A stretch of DNA of 64,000 nucleotides from Deroplatys truncata (taxonomy: Eukaryota; Arthropoda; Insecta; Mantodea; Mantidae). Of this stretch, positions 1 through 11,186 are shown in pieces. The notes beneath the pieces are model-generated. The model saw only the letters and a list, made by a program, of their open reading frames with translations. It searched no databases and had not been told where the DNA came from. The stretch's first letter is position 1. Each line of letters starts with the position of its first letter. The stretch covers positions 230,461,152 through 230,525,151 of the forward strand of contig CM060981.1 in NCBI GenBank assembly GCA_030765065.1, in the 5' to 3' direction. The position numbers and the translations under genes are program-made.

Positions 1-660
1 TTTTGCTTGTCTATTTTTATTGTTATAAATGCCTAAACTTCCGGGCTGCAATTATTCTTTTAGTCACTTTTATTGCTATTTAGCTCGGAACACCTCAAAT
101 ATCACTTCTCGGTCGTTTTTTGAAATTCATTTTGAATAACGACAAATCAGTTATTTCCTTGATGAAATTGCACAATTTTAACTATATTCGTAGTGCTGTA
201 GTACTATGGATAAGCTATAAAATTCTTCAGGTGCTTAAAACATATAAGATCAATAATTACTACATATTGTTTTTGGCGAAAATCTATTGGAAAACAATTT
301 AGTTTAATCTATGGATATTTTTAAGATTATAGCCGCTAATCACTTTATAAGTCACCCTCTGATCCTGCTAATAGGATCTGGTCGTCAGGATATAAAAGAG
401 TAGATAATTTAAAATTATGTATATTAAAACCAATGCCAGTATTAGCTTTCCTAAACCTTATAGTATCATCAAGGTATATATTGAATAATACAAGTCAGCG
501 AACAGCCTTGCGTAAGTCCTTGAGTGGTTGAAATACTGTTTCTGCAAACTTTTCAGTAGTTCTTATCAATTCTGAAATTAGAGCTGCTGTACAGGTTCTT
601 AACGACATTTATTATGTGAAGTGGTACTCCTCTTATACTGAGTACTTCACAGATTAGGTT
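1..660. other. AT-rich sequence, nothing recognised
   Basis: No convincing coding frame, RNA gene or repeat boundary was seen. The only open frames are short and AT-rich. Confidence 0.5.
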
Positions 661-674
661 ATACAACAGAGAGG

Positions 675-1160
675 GACAAACTCGCGCACTGCGACCTACA
701 TGGATCTATTGTTGCTACCATCTTCCAGGTAAAAGGAACCTCAGGAGGCTAACAAGCTGCAGGCAGACAGGCCACAGAGACGCGCGGAAGTGCCAAACAG
801 TTCCAGATGCGACGACCCGTCCCATTGCTGGAGCTCTTAGAGAGGGCGACGGACAAACCCGTTGACAAACAGCCCACTAGTGTCCAAGGAGAATATTCTT
901 TCCTTTGAGCAAGCACCCGCGCCATCTGTCCGGCACCGCCATACCCCACGAATTTGTAGGGTACACCTGAAAGATGAGAAGAAAATGGAATGAAAGGGAA
1001 ATGATGGAAAGGAAATCGTGGTAGATGAGAAACCACCCTGACATCCGCCTACTGACCAGGGAAAACCACGAAAACCCCAAGGTCAGAGTGGGCGGTCGAC
1101 GGTAATCGAACCGAGGACCTCCAGAATGCGAGACTCACATGAACCACCTCGCTCAGTTGG
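675..1160 (+). repeat. Interspersed SINE-like repeat, copy 1
   Basis: This stretch shares its order and wording with 28660-29060 and with part of 51950-52290. Shared blocks are a GACCTACATxGATCTATTG start, a block reading CTTTCCTTTGAGCA, and a tail containing ACCAGGGAAAACCACGAAAA followed by a conserved GACCTCCxGAATGCGAG segment. Open frames on the minus strand are not conserved among copies, so I do not call a gene. The class is uncertain: it could be a SINE or the non-coding end of a longer element. Confidence 0.6.
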
Positions 1161-1204
1161 TACTTCCCGGAGTTTACTCCTATTAACACCGTCGAAAATT
1201 TTCA

Positions 1205-2066
1205 TAAATTCTACAAGCTGTATCATAATTAATAGCCCAAACTGAAACGGCTGAAAGTATATGACAATAGTAGTAAAAAGTTCCAGCAAACATGGGTACG
1301 CAAACAAGCCGTGTGCGAGATTTATTATTGCGAAAATGTGGTTATGAGCCGCCACTGACGTGAATTGCTTGAGGATGTTCCCCTTGAGCAACGTCGGAGT
1401 ACGTGGTACATGCATGATGGAGCACTGCCACATTTTGCTGCTGTAAGAACACATCTAACATGGAGATATTCTCCATGATGGATAGGTTGAGAAGGCCTGT
1501 ACCTTGGCCTCCACGATCGTCTGATCTCAATCCTTTGGATTTTCTCTGTATGGGGTCACATCAAAAGTATAGTGTATAGCACTCTCGCTGATACTGTTAA
1601 AGTACTAGAGCAGAGAAGTTACGTTCTTGTCAAGAATTCCGAGATGATCCGGGGGGTGTTTGAAAGAATTCGGAACTCACTGCAGAGACGAGTGCAGTAT
1701 TGCATCCAGATGCAAGGACGACACTTAGAACACCTCCTTCAGGGAAGAGTGTACGGTATTAATAGCATGTAATATACTAAAGTAGAATTGTATTCTTTGT
1801 TAAGTTAAACTATGAGTGAATTTTGAGGCAACTTAAAATGGCAATTATTAAACGAAAAGTGTACTTTTCAAATTCATTTGTACTAATTATGACGATGTTG
1901 CTTAATGAAGTCAGTGGCGGCTTGTAATCACAAATTTGCAATTATCTCGCACATGGCTCGTATGCGAAACCATGTTTACTGGAACGTTTTTGCTTCCACT
2001 ATCGTATGCTATCAACCGTTTCAGTTTGCGCTGTTAGTTATGATATAAGTTGTATAAATGGTGTAA
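1205..2066. mobile_element. Small mariner-type transposon relic with long inverted repeats
   Basis: About 155 bp at 1208-1362 reappears, inverted and diverged, at 1908-2063. Shared blocks include CAAACTGAAACGG, CATGTGCGAGAT or its variant, and AGCCGCCACTGAC. Between the arms lies the C-terminal part of a mariner/IS630-type transposase on the plus strand. The arms are much longer than the usual 20-30 bp mariner ends. The exact ends and target duplication were not resolved. Confidence 0.65.
1404..1770 (+). pseudogene. Mariner/IS630-family transposase, C-terminal fragment
   Basis: The plus strand reads WYMHDGALPHFA from 1404, the region around the second catalytic Asp. It then reads WPPRSSDLNPLDF from 1505 in another frame, the region around the third catalytic Asp. 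A further frame from about 1572 reads VYSTLADTVKVLEQR and then NSLQRRVQYCIQMQGRHLEHLL, the usual C-terminal tail of this family. The N-terminal DNA-binding half is absent. At least two frameshifts separate the motifs, so it cannot make a transposase. Family assignment is from motif recognition. Confidence 0.75.
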
Positions 2067-2164
2067 TGACGTATTAAACACTTATGTTTCTCAATTATTT
2101 GCTGAATAGTTTGTTTTTTAATTCTATTTCATTTTACGTCGCTTTAACTCCTTGGTTATATCGC

Positions 2165-3725
2165 GACGGATCTGTTTGTGGATATCTCTTTCAACGATAT
2201 GTGATGGACAGTTAGCCTTCTAGGTCTCATTCCTGTAGCCCCTGCTTCATGCTGTGCAGATGACATTAGGCGGACGATTAGAAGGCGGACGATTAGCCTT
2301 CAAGGTCTCATCCCTGTAACCACTGCTTCATTCCGTGCAGATGGCATTAGGGTGCCGTCCAATCTAACCGCCGCCCTCACACAGAAAGGTGGACAATTAG
2401 CCTTCAAGGTCTCATCCCTGTAACCCCTGCTTCATGCCGTGCAGATGGCATTAGGGTGCCGTCCATTCTAACCGCCGCCCTCACACAGAAAGGCGGACAA
2501 TTAGCCTTCAAGGTCTCATCCCTGTAACCCCTGCTTCATGCCGCGCAGATGGCATTAGGGTGCCGTCCATTCTAACCGCCGCCCTCACACAGAAAGGCGG
2601 ACAATTAGCCTTCAAGGTCTCATCCCTGTAACCCCTGCTTCATGCCGTGCAGATGGCATTAGGGTGCCGTCCATTCTAACCGCCGCCCTCACACAGAAAG
2701 GTGGACAGTTAGCCTTCAAGGTCTCATCCCTGTAACCCCTGCTTCAGGCCGTGCAGATGGCATTAGGGTGCCGTCCATTCTAACCGCCGCCCTCACACAG
2801 AAAGGCGGACAATTAGCCTTCAAGGTCTCACCCCTGTAACCCCTGCTTCATGCCGTGCAGATGGCATTAGGGTGCCGTCCATTCTAACCGCCGCCCTCAC
2901 ACAGAAAGGGGAACGATTAGCCTTCAATGTCTCATCCCTGTAACCCCTGCTTCATGCCGTGCAGATGGCATTAGGGTGCCGTCCATTCTAACCGCCGCCC
3001 TCACACAGAAAGGCGGACAATTAGCCTTCAAGGTCTCATCCCTGTAACCCCTGCTTCATGCCGTGCAGATGGCATTAGGGTGCCGTCAAGTCTAACCGCC
3101 GCCCTCACACAGAAAGGCGGACAATTAGCCTTCAAGGTCTCATCCCTGTAACCCCTGCTTCATGCCGTGCAGATGGCATTAGGGTGCCGTCAAGTCTAAC
3201 CGCCGCCCTCACACAGAAAGGTGGACAGTTAGCCTTCAAGGTCTCATCCCTGTAAGCCCTGCTTCATGCTGTGCAAATGGCATTAGGGTGCCATCCAGTC
3301 TAACCGCCGCCCTCACACAAAAAGGCGGACAGTTAGCCTTCAAGGTCTTATCCCTGTAACCCCTACTTCATGCCGTGCAGATGGCATTAGGGTGTCGTCC
3401 ATTCTAACCTCCACCCTCATACAGGAAAGCGGACTTTGCCTTCAAGGTCTCATCCCTGTAACCCCTGCTTCATGCTGTGCAGATGGCATTAGGGTGCAGT
3501 CCAGTCTAACCGCCGCCCTCACACAGAAAGGCGGACAGTTAGCCTTCAAGGTCTCATCCCTGTAACCCCTGCTTCATGCCGTGCAGATGGCATTAGGGTG
3601 CCGTCCAGTCTAACCGCCGCCCTCACACAGAAAGGCGGACAGTTAGCCTTCAAGGTCTCATCCCTGTAACCCCTGCTTCATGCCGTGCAGATGGCATTAG
3701 GGTGCCGTCCAGTCTAACCGCCGCC
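2165..3725. repeat. 104-bp minisatellite array, left part
   Basis: The unit containing GACAATTAGCCTTCAAGG and ending CCGCCGCCCTCACACAGAAA repeats at 104-bp spacing (for example 2491 to 2595 to 2699), about 14 copies. Edge units are more diverged than central ones. The array continues at 18493-18715, after the giant element inserted in it. A diverged relative with about two core units lies at 46180-46490, with matching flanks on both sides, so the array belongs to a dispersed element rather than a local satellite. Confidence 0.9.
3720..3725. repeat. Target-site duplication GCCGCC, left
   Basis: The uninterrupted minisatellite unit reads CTAACCGCCGCCCTCACAC. The left flank of the element ends CTAACCGCCGCC and the right flank begins GCCGCCCTCACAC. 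The duplicated target is therefore exactly six bases. Confidence 0.9.
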
Positions 3726-3735
3726 AGTAGTAATA

Positions 3736-3884
3736 GTCCCGGATGAGCCAATTGGCTTAACGATAATCCTGCCGCTAGGGGCGCTAGTGTCGCTAGTGTC
3801 GCTGCGTGCGACGGCGGCGGCGGTAAGTTTGAAAAGCGCCCTGAGCGGGAGGATTATCGTTATTGCAATTGGTTCATCCGGGAC
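3736..3884. repeat. Terminal palindrome (hairpin-capable), left end
   Basis: GTCCCGGATGAGCCAATTG at 3736 and its inverse CAATTGGTTCATCCGGGAC ending at 3884 form imperfect arms of about 40-50 nt. The arms include AACGATAATCCTGCCGC and its inverse. Between them AGGGGCGCT and AGCGCCCT are also complementary, so a folded strand would carry a second inner stem around a GGCGGCGG loop. The palindrome starts 10 nt from the element's end. Confidence 0.85.
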
Positions 3885-4454
3885 GAGTTAAAAGAATTGA
3901 GGATTAGGGTAAGGTGAAGGAAAAAGAGGAAGTGACGTGGAGTGTTTTGATTGGTTCGTTAATTTGGGTGGAAGATGAAGGAAGGAAGATGAAAGAGTAT
4001 GGAGGTCACGTGATGGAGAGGAGCGGGGTGGCGAGGTGTTGTCTGTGCGGAGGTCGGGACTGAAAGAGGGAAAAGATGGGGAGCGAGGGATAAAAAGTAT
4101 AACAGAAAGTGACGTGTGAAGTTGTGATTGGTGGGAATAAGAAGTGATGTTATTGGTGGAAAGGAACAAATGAAAGTTGTTGATTGGTAAGAATAAGATA
4201 GATTATGATTGGTGGAAAGAAAAAGGTGTGGGAGTGGGGTATGTTGGAGGTGATGGGGAAAGGTAAGTTTTGCTAGCAACAAGATTTGCAAAAGCCTGTC
4301 GTGAACTGATCAGCAATTTTTGAACGTTGGATGGTAGTTTTCTTGAGTGGATAGAGAGATGGGGCGATATGAGATGCGGTGGCGAAAATGGGAACTAAAC
4401 AAGATGGTTGAGACAAGAGGTTTAAGGACGAGGAAATTTGGAGGTTAGTGGTGA

Positions 4455-5459
4455 ACATGGCGGTCGCAAGAGGTGGGGGCAAGGAGACGCGGTGGTGAGA
4501 ATGGGAACTAAAAAGAAGATGGCGGTAGCAAGAGCTTAGAAGAGCAGATTTTGAGGTTAAAATAGTGGGAACTAAAAATGGCGGAGCGTCTGCGACAAGG
4601 AGATGCGGTGAGAACTAAACAAGATGGCGGACGCAAGAGGAGGGAAAGGAGATTTGAGGTTACAGTACCAAAACACGAAAGGATATATTCCTACGCCAAG
4701 CAGGTCCGAAAAATAATTATGCGTGTGGTACTTATCTGTTACCGGTGTGGATGCGTCACCAAAAGAGCGTGATATACCTAGGTTTTTTAAAGCGGTACAG
4801 ACACCCTTTGCAGAGGCGTAATTTAACTATACCAAAAACCTGGTACTGGACCATCGTGATGGTCGCTACCGTACGTAGGAGCAGGGTTCTCATAGCCGGT
4901 CGAAAGCGGTCAAAAAAGTGTACGACGTAGGTGTTCACAGTAGCTGCTGTCGAGTCATCCGTCGATTCGGGTGGAAGATGAAGGAAGGAAGTTAAAAGAG
5001 TATGGAGGACACGTGATGGAGAGGAGCGGAGCGGGGAGGTGTTGTCTGTGCGGAGGTCGGGACTGAAAGAGGGAAAAGATGGCGAACGAGGGATAAAAAG
5101 TATAACAGAAAGTGACGTGTGAAGTTGTGATTGGTGGGAATAAGAAGTGATGTTATTGGTGGAAAGGAACAAATGAAAGTTGTTGATTGGTGAGAATAAG
5201 AGAGATTATGATTGGTGGAAATAAAAAGGTGTGGGAGTGGGATATGTTGGAGGTGATGGGAAAGGCAAGTTTTCCTTTGCTTGCAAAAGCCTCTCCAGAA
5301 TTCATCAGCAATTTTTGAACGTTGGATGGTAGTTTTCTTGAGAGGATAGAGTGAGATGGGCGATAAGAGACGCGGTGGTGAAAATGGGAACTAAACAAGA
5401 TGACTGAGACAAGAGGTCTAAGGACGAGGAAATTTCGAGGTTAGTGGTCAACATGGCGG
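4455..5459 (-). promoter_or_regulatory. Cluster of Pho/YY1-like GCCATnTT motifs, left repeat
   Basis: Read on the minus strand, CCGCCATnTT-type sites occur at 4455-4463, 4516-4525, 4575-4584, 4621-4630 and 5451-5459. The core GCCATnTT is the established YY1/Pleiohomeotic recognition motif. Counterparts lie in the right repeat and before the 407-codon gene. Binding is inferred only. Confidence 0.45.
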
Positions 5460-5499
5460 TCGCAAGAGGTGGGGGCAAGGAGACGCAAGAGTGGTCATG

Positions 5500-5600
5500 A
5501 GCAGTGGATGTGCGTCACGATATGGCCGCTGCGATGAAAGAGGTGCAAACTGCGCGATAGCTTGAAAAATATTGCCGGCGTGACGCATTGCGCGGTGCGC
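5500..5600 (-). promoter_or_regulatory. Outward-facing copy of the promoter-like module, left repeat
   Basis: On the minus strand this reads TTTTTCAAGCTATCGCGCAG, then TTTGCACCTCTTTC and GGCCATATCGTGACGCACAT. The same module precedes the 407-codon gene at 12225-12400. Its orientation here points toward the element's end. Transcription is inferred from similarity to the gene-proximal copy. Confidence 0.4.
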
Positions 5601-5639
5601 GCGCGTTTGCCGTAAACCGTTACAGTTGCCATACTTATA

Positions 5640-5809
5640 TTATGGGTTTTTTTAATTTTTTTTTATTTTATTTTATTTATTTGTTTCTATTTTATTTTAT
5701 TTTTTATTGTTTTATTTTTTATTTTTTTATTTTATTTAATTTTTTTATTTTTTTAATGTTTTTTATTTTATTTTATTTATTTTTTTATTTTTTTTTAAAA
5801 AATAACTAG
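5640..5809. repeat. T-rich low-complexity tract
   Basis: Irregular runs of TTTTATTTTATTTATT-type sequence. The mirror A-rich tract lies at 16328-16490 in the right inverted repeat. The plus-strand open frame through it is all Phe/Leu/Tyr/Ile and is an artefact of composition. Confidence 0.85.
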
Positions 5810-6628
5810 TTTTTCGGGGATTTCTCTGGTTGGTAGACGAATGCAAGCTCTTTCTGCTTTTTCATAGGTTTTCCCTGGTTGGTAGGCGTTTGCTGTAGTG
5901 GTTGACGAAGCCCTTTCTAATTTTCGTGGTTGTCCCTGCCCAGTAGGCAAATGATGAAGTTTTACCTTGTCGGCGCACGGATACTAGGCACATACTCGCG
6001 CGCACACACACACACACACACACACCCGTTGCAGTTGCCATACTTATATTATTCGTCTTTTCCTTTTTTTCTTTTTTTTTAAAAAATAACTAGTTTTTGG
6101 GGGTTTTCTGCGGTTGGTAAACGAATGCAAGCTCTTTCTGCTTTTTCATAGGTTTTCCCTCTTTGGTAGGCGTTATCTGTAGTGGTTGACGAAGCCGTTT
6201 CTAATTTTCGAGGTTTTCTCAGGTTTTTTAGTGGTTGTCCCTACCCGGTAGGCAAATGATGAAGTTTTACCTTGTCGGCGCACGGATACTAGGCACATAC
6301 TCGCGCACACACACACACACACACACACTCACACACATACATTCGCTCACAAACTCTTTTCATTTTTCGGGCTTTTAAAAAATTAAATAGGCACACACAC
6401 ACACACACACACTATAATACTAGCGTATAAAAAAATTTAACAAACACAATCCACACAATCACAAAACTGAAAATGTATATTGCACAAAAAGTGTGCAGTG
6501 CAAAAGAAAATAAAAATTAAAGAGGCACACACACACACTATAATAGTAGCGTATAAAAAATTTAACAAACAAAACCTACACAATGACAAAATTGAAAATG
6601 TATAATATATTTTAACACAAAAGTGTGC

Positions 6629-9600
6629 AGTGCAAACGATTTTCTAGCCCCTAGTGAGTGTAAAATTGCGTTTACTTCACTTCTTTCAAACTGCTTAAAA
6701 ATCATATAAATGGTTGTTTCACGTCATAATAAGCCTATATATACCAAGAATACTGCGTTTTTTAAAAAGTCAAGAAATTGGATTTTCTAGCTCCTAGTGA
6801 GTGTAAAATCGCGTTTACTTCACTTCTTTCAAACTGCTTAAAATTCATATAAATGGATGTATCACCTCATAATAAGCCTCTATATACCAAGAATATGGAG
6901 TTTTTAACAAGTCAAGAAAATCGATTTTCTAGCCCCTAGTGAGTGTAAAATCGCGTTTACTTCACTTCTTTCAAACTTCGAAAAAATCATATAAATGGTT
7001 GTTTCACGTCATAATAAGCCTATATATACCAAAAATACCGAGTTTTTAAAAAGCCAAGAAAATGGATTTTCTAGCCCCTAGTGAGTGTAAAATCGCGTTT
7101 ACTTCACTTCTTTCAAACTTCAAAAAAATCATATAAATGGTTGTTTCACGTCATAATAAGCCTATATATACCAAGAATACTGAGTTTTTAAAAAGTGAAG
7201 AGATTCGATTTTCTAGCCCCTAGTGAGTGTAAAATTGCGTATACTTCACTTCTTTCAAACTTCGAAAAAATCATATAAATGGATGTATCACCTCATAATA
7301 AGCCTCTATATACCAAAAATACTGAGTTTTCAAAAAGTCAAGAAATTGGATTTTCTAGCCTCTATTGAGTGTAAAATCGCGTTTACTTCACTTCTTTCTA
7401 ACTTCGAAAAAATCATAAAAATTGTTTTTTCACGTCATAATAAGCCTATATATACCAAAAATACCGAGTTTTTAAAAAGTCAAGAAAGTGGATTTTCTAG
7501 CCCCTAGTGAGTGTAAAATCGCGTTTACTTCACTTCTTTCAAACTTCGAAAAAATCATATAAATGGTTGTTTCACGTGATTATAAGCCTATATATACCAA
7601 GAATACTGAGTTTTTAAAAAGTGAAGAAATTCGATTTTCCAGCCCCTAGTGAGTGTAAAATTGCGTATACTTCACTTCTTTGAAACTGCGTAAAAATCAT
7701 ATAAATGGATGTATCAGCTCATAATAAGCCTCTATATACCAAAAATACTGAGTTTTCAAAAAGTCAAGAAATTGGATTTAATAGCCTCTGTTCAGTGTAA
7801 AATCGCGTTTACTTCACTTCTTTCAAACTTCGAAAAAATCATATAAATGGTTGTTTCACGTCATAATAAGCCTATATATACCAAGAATACTGAGTTTTTA
7901 AAAAGTCAAGAAATTCGATTTTCTAGCCCCTAGTGAGTGTAAAATCGCGTTTACTGCACTTCTTTCAAACTTCGAAAAAAATCATATAAATGGTTGTTTC
8001 ACGTCATAATAAGCCTATATATACCAAGAATACTGAGTTTTTAAAAAGTGAAGAAATTCGATTTTCTAGCCCCTAGTGAGTGCAAAATTGCGTATACTTC
8101 ACTTCTTTGAAACTGCGTAAAAATCATATAAATGGATGTATCACCTCATAATAAGCCTCTATATACCAAAAATACTGAGTTTTCAAAAAGTCAAGAAAAT
8201 TGGATTTTCTAGCCTCTATTCAGTGTAATCGCGTTTACTTCACTTCTTTCAAACTTCGAAAAAATCATATAAATGGTTGTTTCACGTCATAATAAGCCTC
8301 TATATACCAAAAATACTGAGTATTCAAAAAGTCAAGAAATTCGATTTTCTAGCCTCTATTGAGTGTAAAATCCCGTTTACTTCACTTCTTTCAAACTTCG
8401 AAAAAATCATATAAATGGTTGTTTCACGTCATAATAAGCCTATATATACCAAGAATACTGAGTTTTTAAAAAGTGAAGTCATTCGATTTTCTAGCCCCTA
8501 GTGAGTGTAAAATTGCGTATACTTCACTTGTTTGAAACTGCGTAAAAATCATATAAATGGATGTATCACCTCATAATAAGCCTCTATATACCAAAAATAC
8601 TGAGTTTTCAAAAAGTCAAGAAATTGGATTTTCTAGCCTCTATTCAGTGTAAAATCGCGTTTACTTCACTTCTTTCAAACTTCGAAAAAATCATATAAAT
8701 GGATGTATCACCTCATAATAAGCCTCTATATACCAAAAATACTGAGTTTTCAAAAAGTCAGGAAATTCGATTTTCTAGCCCCTAGTGAGTGTAAAATCGC
8801 GTTTACTTCACTTCTTTCAAACGTCGAAAAAATCATATAAATGGTTGCTTCACGTCATAATAAGCCTATATATACCAAGAATACTGAGTTTTTAAAAAGT
8901 GAAGAAATTCGATTTTCTAGCACCTAGTGAGTGTAAAATCGCGTTTACTTCACTTCTTTCAAACTTCGAAAAAATCATATAAATGGTTGCTTCACGTCAT
9001 AATAAGCCTATATATACCAAGAATACTGAGTTTTTAAAAAGTGAAGAAATTAGATTTTCTAACCCCTAGTGAGTGTAAAATTGCGTATACTTCACTTCTT
9101 TCAAACTTCGAAAAAATCATATAAATGGATGTATCACCTCATAATAAGCCTCTATATACCAAAAATACTGAGTTTTCGAAAAGTCAAGAAATTGGATTTT
9201 CTAGCCTCTATTGAGTGTAAAATCGCGTTTACTTCACTTCTTTCAAACTTCGAAAAAAATCATATAAATGGTTGTTTCACGTCATAATAAGCCTATATAT
9301 ACCAAGAATACTGCGTTTTTTAAAAAGTCAAGAAATTGGATTTTCTAGCTCCTAGTGAGTGTAAAATCGCGTTTACTTCACTTCTTTCAAACTGCTTAAA
9401 ATTCATATAAATGGATGTATCACCTCATAATAAGCCTCTATATACCAAGAATATGGAGTTTTTAACAAGTCAAGAAAATCGATTTTCTAGCCCCTAGTGA
9501 GTGTAAAGTCGCGTTTACTTCACTTCTTTCAAACTTCGAAAAAATCATATAAATGGTTGTTTCACGTCATAATAAGCCTATATATACCAAAAATACCGAG

Positions 9601-10408
9601 TTTTTAAAAAGCCAAGAAAATGGATTTTCTAGCCCCTAGTGAGTGTAAAATCGCGTTTACTTCACTTCTTTCAAACTTCAAAAAAATCATATAAATGGTT
9701 GTTTCACGTCATAATAAGCCTATATATACCAAGAATACTGAGTTTTTAAAAAGTGAAGAGATTCGATTTTCTAGCCCCTAGTGAGTGTAAAATTGCGTAT
9801 ACTTCACTTCTTTCAAACTTCGAAAAAATCATATAAATGGATGTATCACCTCATAATAAGCCTCTATATACCAAAAATACTGAGTTTTCAAAAAGTCAAG
9901 AAATTGGATTTTCTAGCCTCTATTGAGTGTAAAATCGCGTTTACTTCACTTCTTTCTAACTTCGAAAAAATCATAAAAATTGTTTTTTCACGTCATAATA
10001 AGCCTATATATACCAAAAATACTGAGTTTTTAAAAAGTGAAGAAATTCGATTTTCTAGCCCCTAGTGAGTGTAAAATTGCGTATACTTCACTTCTTTGAA
10101 ACTGCGTAAAAATCATATAAATGGATGTATCACCTCATAATAAGCCTCTATATACCAAAAATACTGAGTTTTCAAAAAGTCAAGAAATTGGATTTTCTAG
10201 CCTCTGTTCAGTGTAAAATCGCGTTTACTTCACTTCTTTCAAACTTCGAAAAAATCATATAAATGGTTGTTTCACGTCATAATAAGCCTATATATACCAA
10301 GAATACTGACTTTTTAAAAAGTGAAGAAATTCGATTTTCTAGCCCTAGTGAGTGTAAAATTGCGTATACTTCACTTCTTTCAAACTTCGAAAAAATCATA
10401 TAAATGGA
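6629..10408 (+). repeat. 142-bp satellite array, forward orientation
   Basis: The block GATTTTCTAGCCCCTAGTGAG recurs at 142-bp spacing (6923, 7065, 7207 and on), giving about 26 units. Two main unit types alternate irregularly: one with GGTTGTTTCACGTCATAATA and one with GGATGTATCACCTCATAATA. A block of roughly 0.75 kb starting near 6704 recurs near 9262 with the same private variants, showing a recent segmental duplication inside the array. Open frames across the array (for example 7223-7507 and 9781-10065) are readings of the satellite, not genes. Confidence 0.95.
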
Positions 10409-11186
10409 TGAGCAATACCGATCGATGAAGACACCCGCACATGTGGGCGTCTTGCTCTAAAACTTATATGACGTTAAATAGCACGATTTTTCAGCAAAAT
10501 CCCTATCGCTCCCGTTTCTCACTACAACCGTCTGTTCTTGTCACTGGGTTTTTATAAGTTCGCTTATTGCAACCGCAGTTTCAGCATGCACGTCTAGCTA
10601 AATGCCTCATTAAAATTCGTGACGCCTTATTTCGCCACAACTTGCTAAGTTGTAATCGCAGACATTTCCGTTGCACTTCCGGTCACACGATGCATCCATT
10701 CACCGCTGCACTTTTCCCCACCATCGACCATAAAACCGCATTTAAAAGATTTTCTCGCTGACACGGCCATTCACGCACTGCTGCTTTTGCTGCACATGAG
10801 AATCGATCTTTTTACTGTTTTCTCCGATACTTCGTCAGCAGAACTATAACGCTTGCTACATGATGCTAATAGTGGATGAGCTTGCACTCCCACTAGGGCT
10901 TTTCGCGAAAGGTTAAGTATTTCCGCACGGCTATGTAATTTATTAAGTGCGTGTGGAGTTAAAAACAGTGCCCCGCTACAACTTCAATATCGGTGTCAAA
11001 TATTTAAAACTATGAGTGTCGTGTGTAGTGATTTTGTGTTGTGGGGAGCATAAAATCTGAGAAAACTCACGCACAATCTTTCGACGCGAGCAACAAGTGA
11101 ATGTGCCCTTGTTGCACGCATTGCAATAAACTGTCAAATATGCCCGCCAACCGCACCATCACCAGCGACATCGTAACACTCAATAG
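10409..11186. other. Unique spacer between opposed satellite arrays
   Basis: This 0.78-kb segment is the only non-repetitive part of the left half. It opens with a short hairpin: AAGACACCC at about 10427 and GGGCGTCTT at about 10446, separated by GCACATGT. No convincing gene is seen; a 64-codon open frame at 10567-10761 has no recognisable feature. Its position at the axis of a large inverted repeat could suit an origin or recombination site, but nothing proves that. Confidence 0.6.

Larger units (their letters stand above)
3726..6535 (+). repeat. Left terminal inverted repeat
   Basis: It matches the complement of 15925-18492 nearly throughout. Differences: the left arm carries a tandem duplication of about 0.3 kb (5623-6330, the segment with the TAGGCACATACTCGCG block and a CA run) that is single on the right, and it lacks about 95 bp present on the right at 17362-17458. 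The arm also contains an older internal direct repeat: 3965-4490 and 4970-5500 share blocks such as GAGTATGGAGG and AAGTGACGTGTGAAG. Open frames on either strand are low-complexity and not convincing genes. Confidence 0.9.

Noticed and set aside
749-1454. Several minus-strand open frames of 60-120 codons
   Set aside because: They run through a dispersed repeat and a mariner inverted repeat, overlap each other in different phases, and are not kept in the other copies.
3888-5398. Minus-strand Ser/Pro/His-rich frames in the left inverted repeat, mirrored at 16734-18330
   Set aside because: They follow from C/T-rich composition, differ between the internal duplicates mostly by amino-acid-changing substitutions, and are duplicated only because the repeat is.
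7223-10065. Three near-identical frames of 72-94 codons
   Set aside because: They are readings across the 142-bp satellite. The unit is not a multiple of three, and the frames end where unit variants shift.
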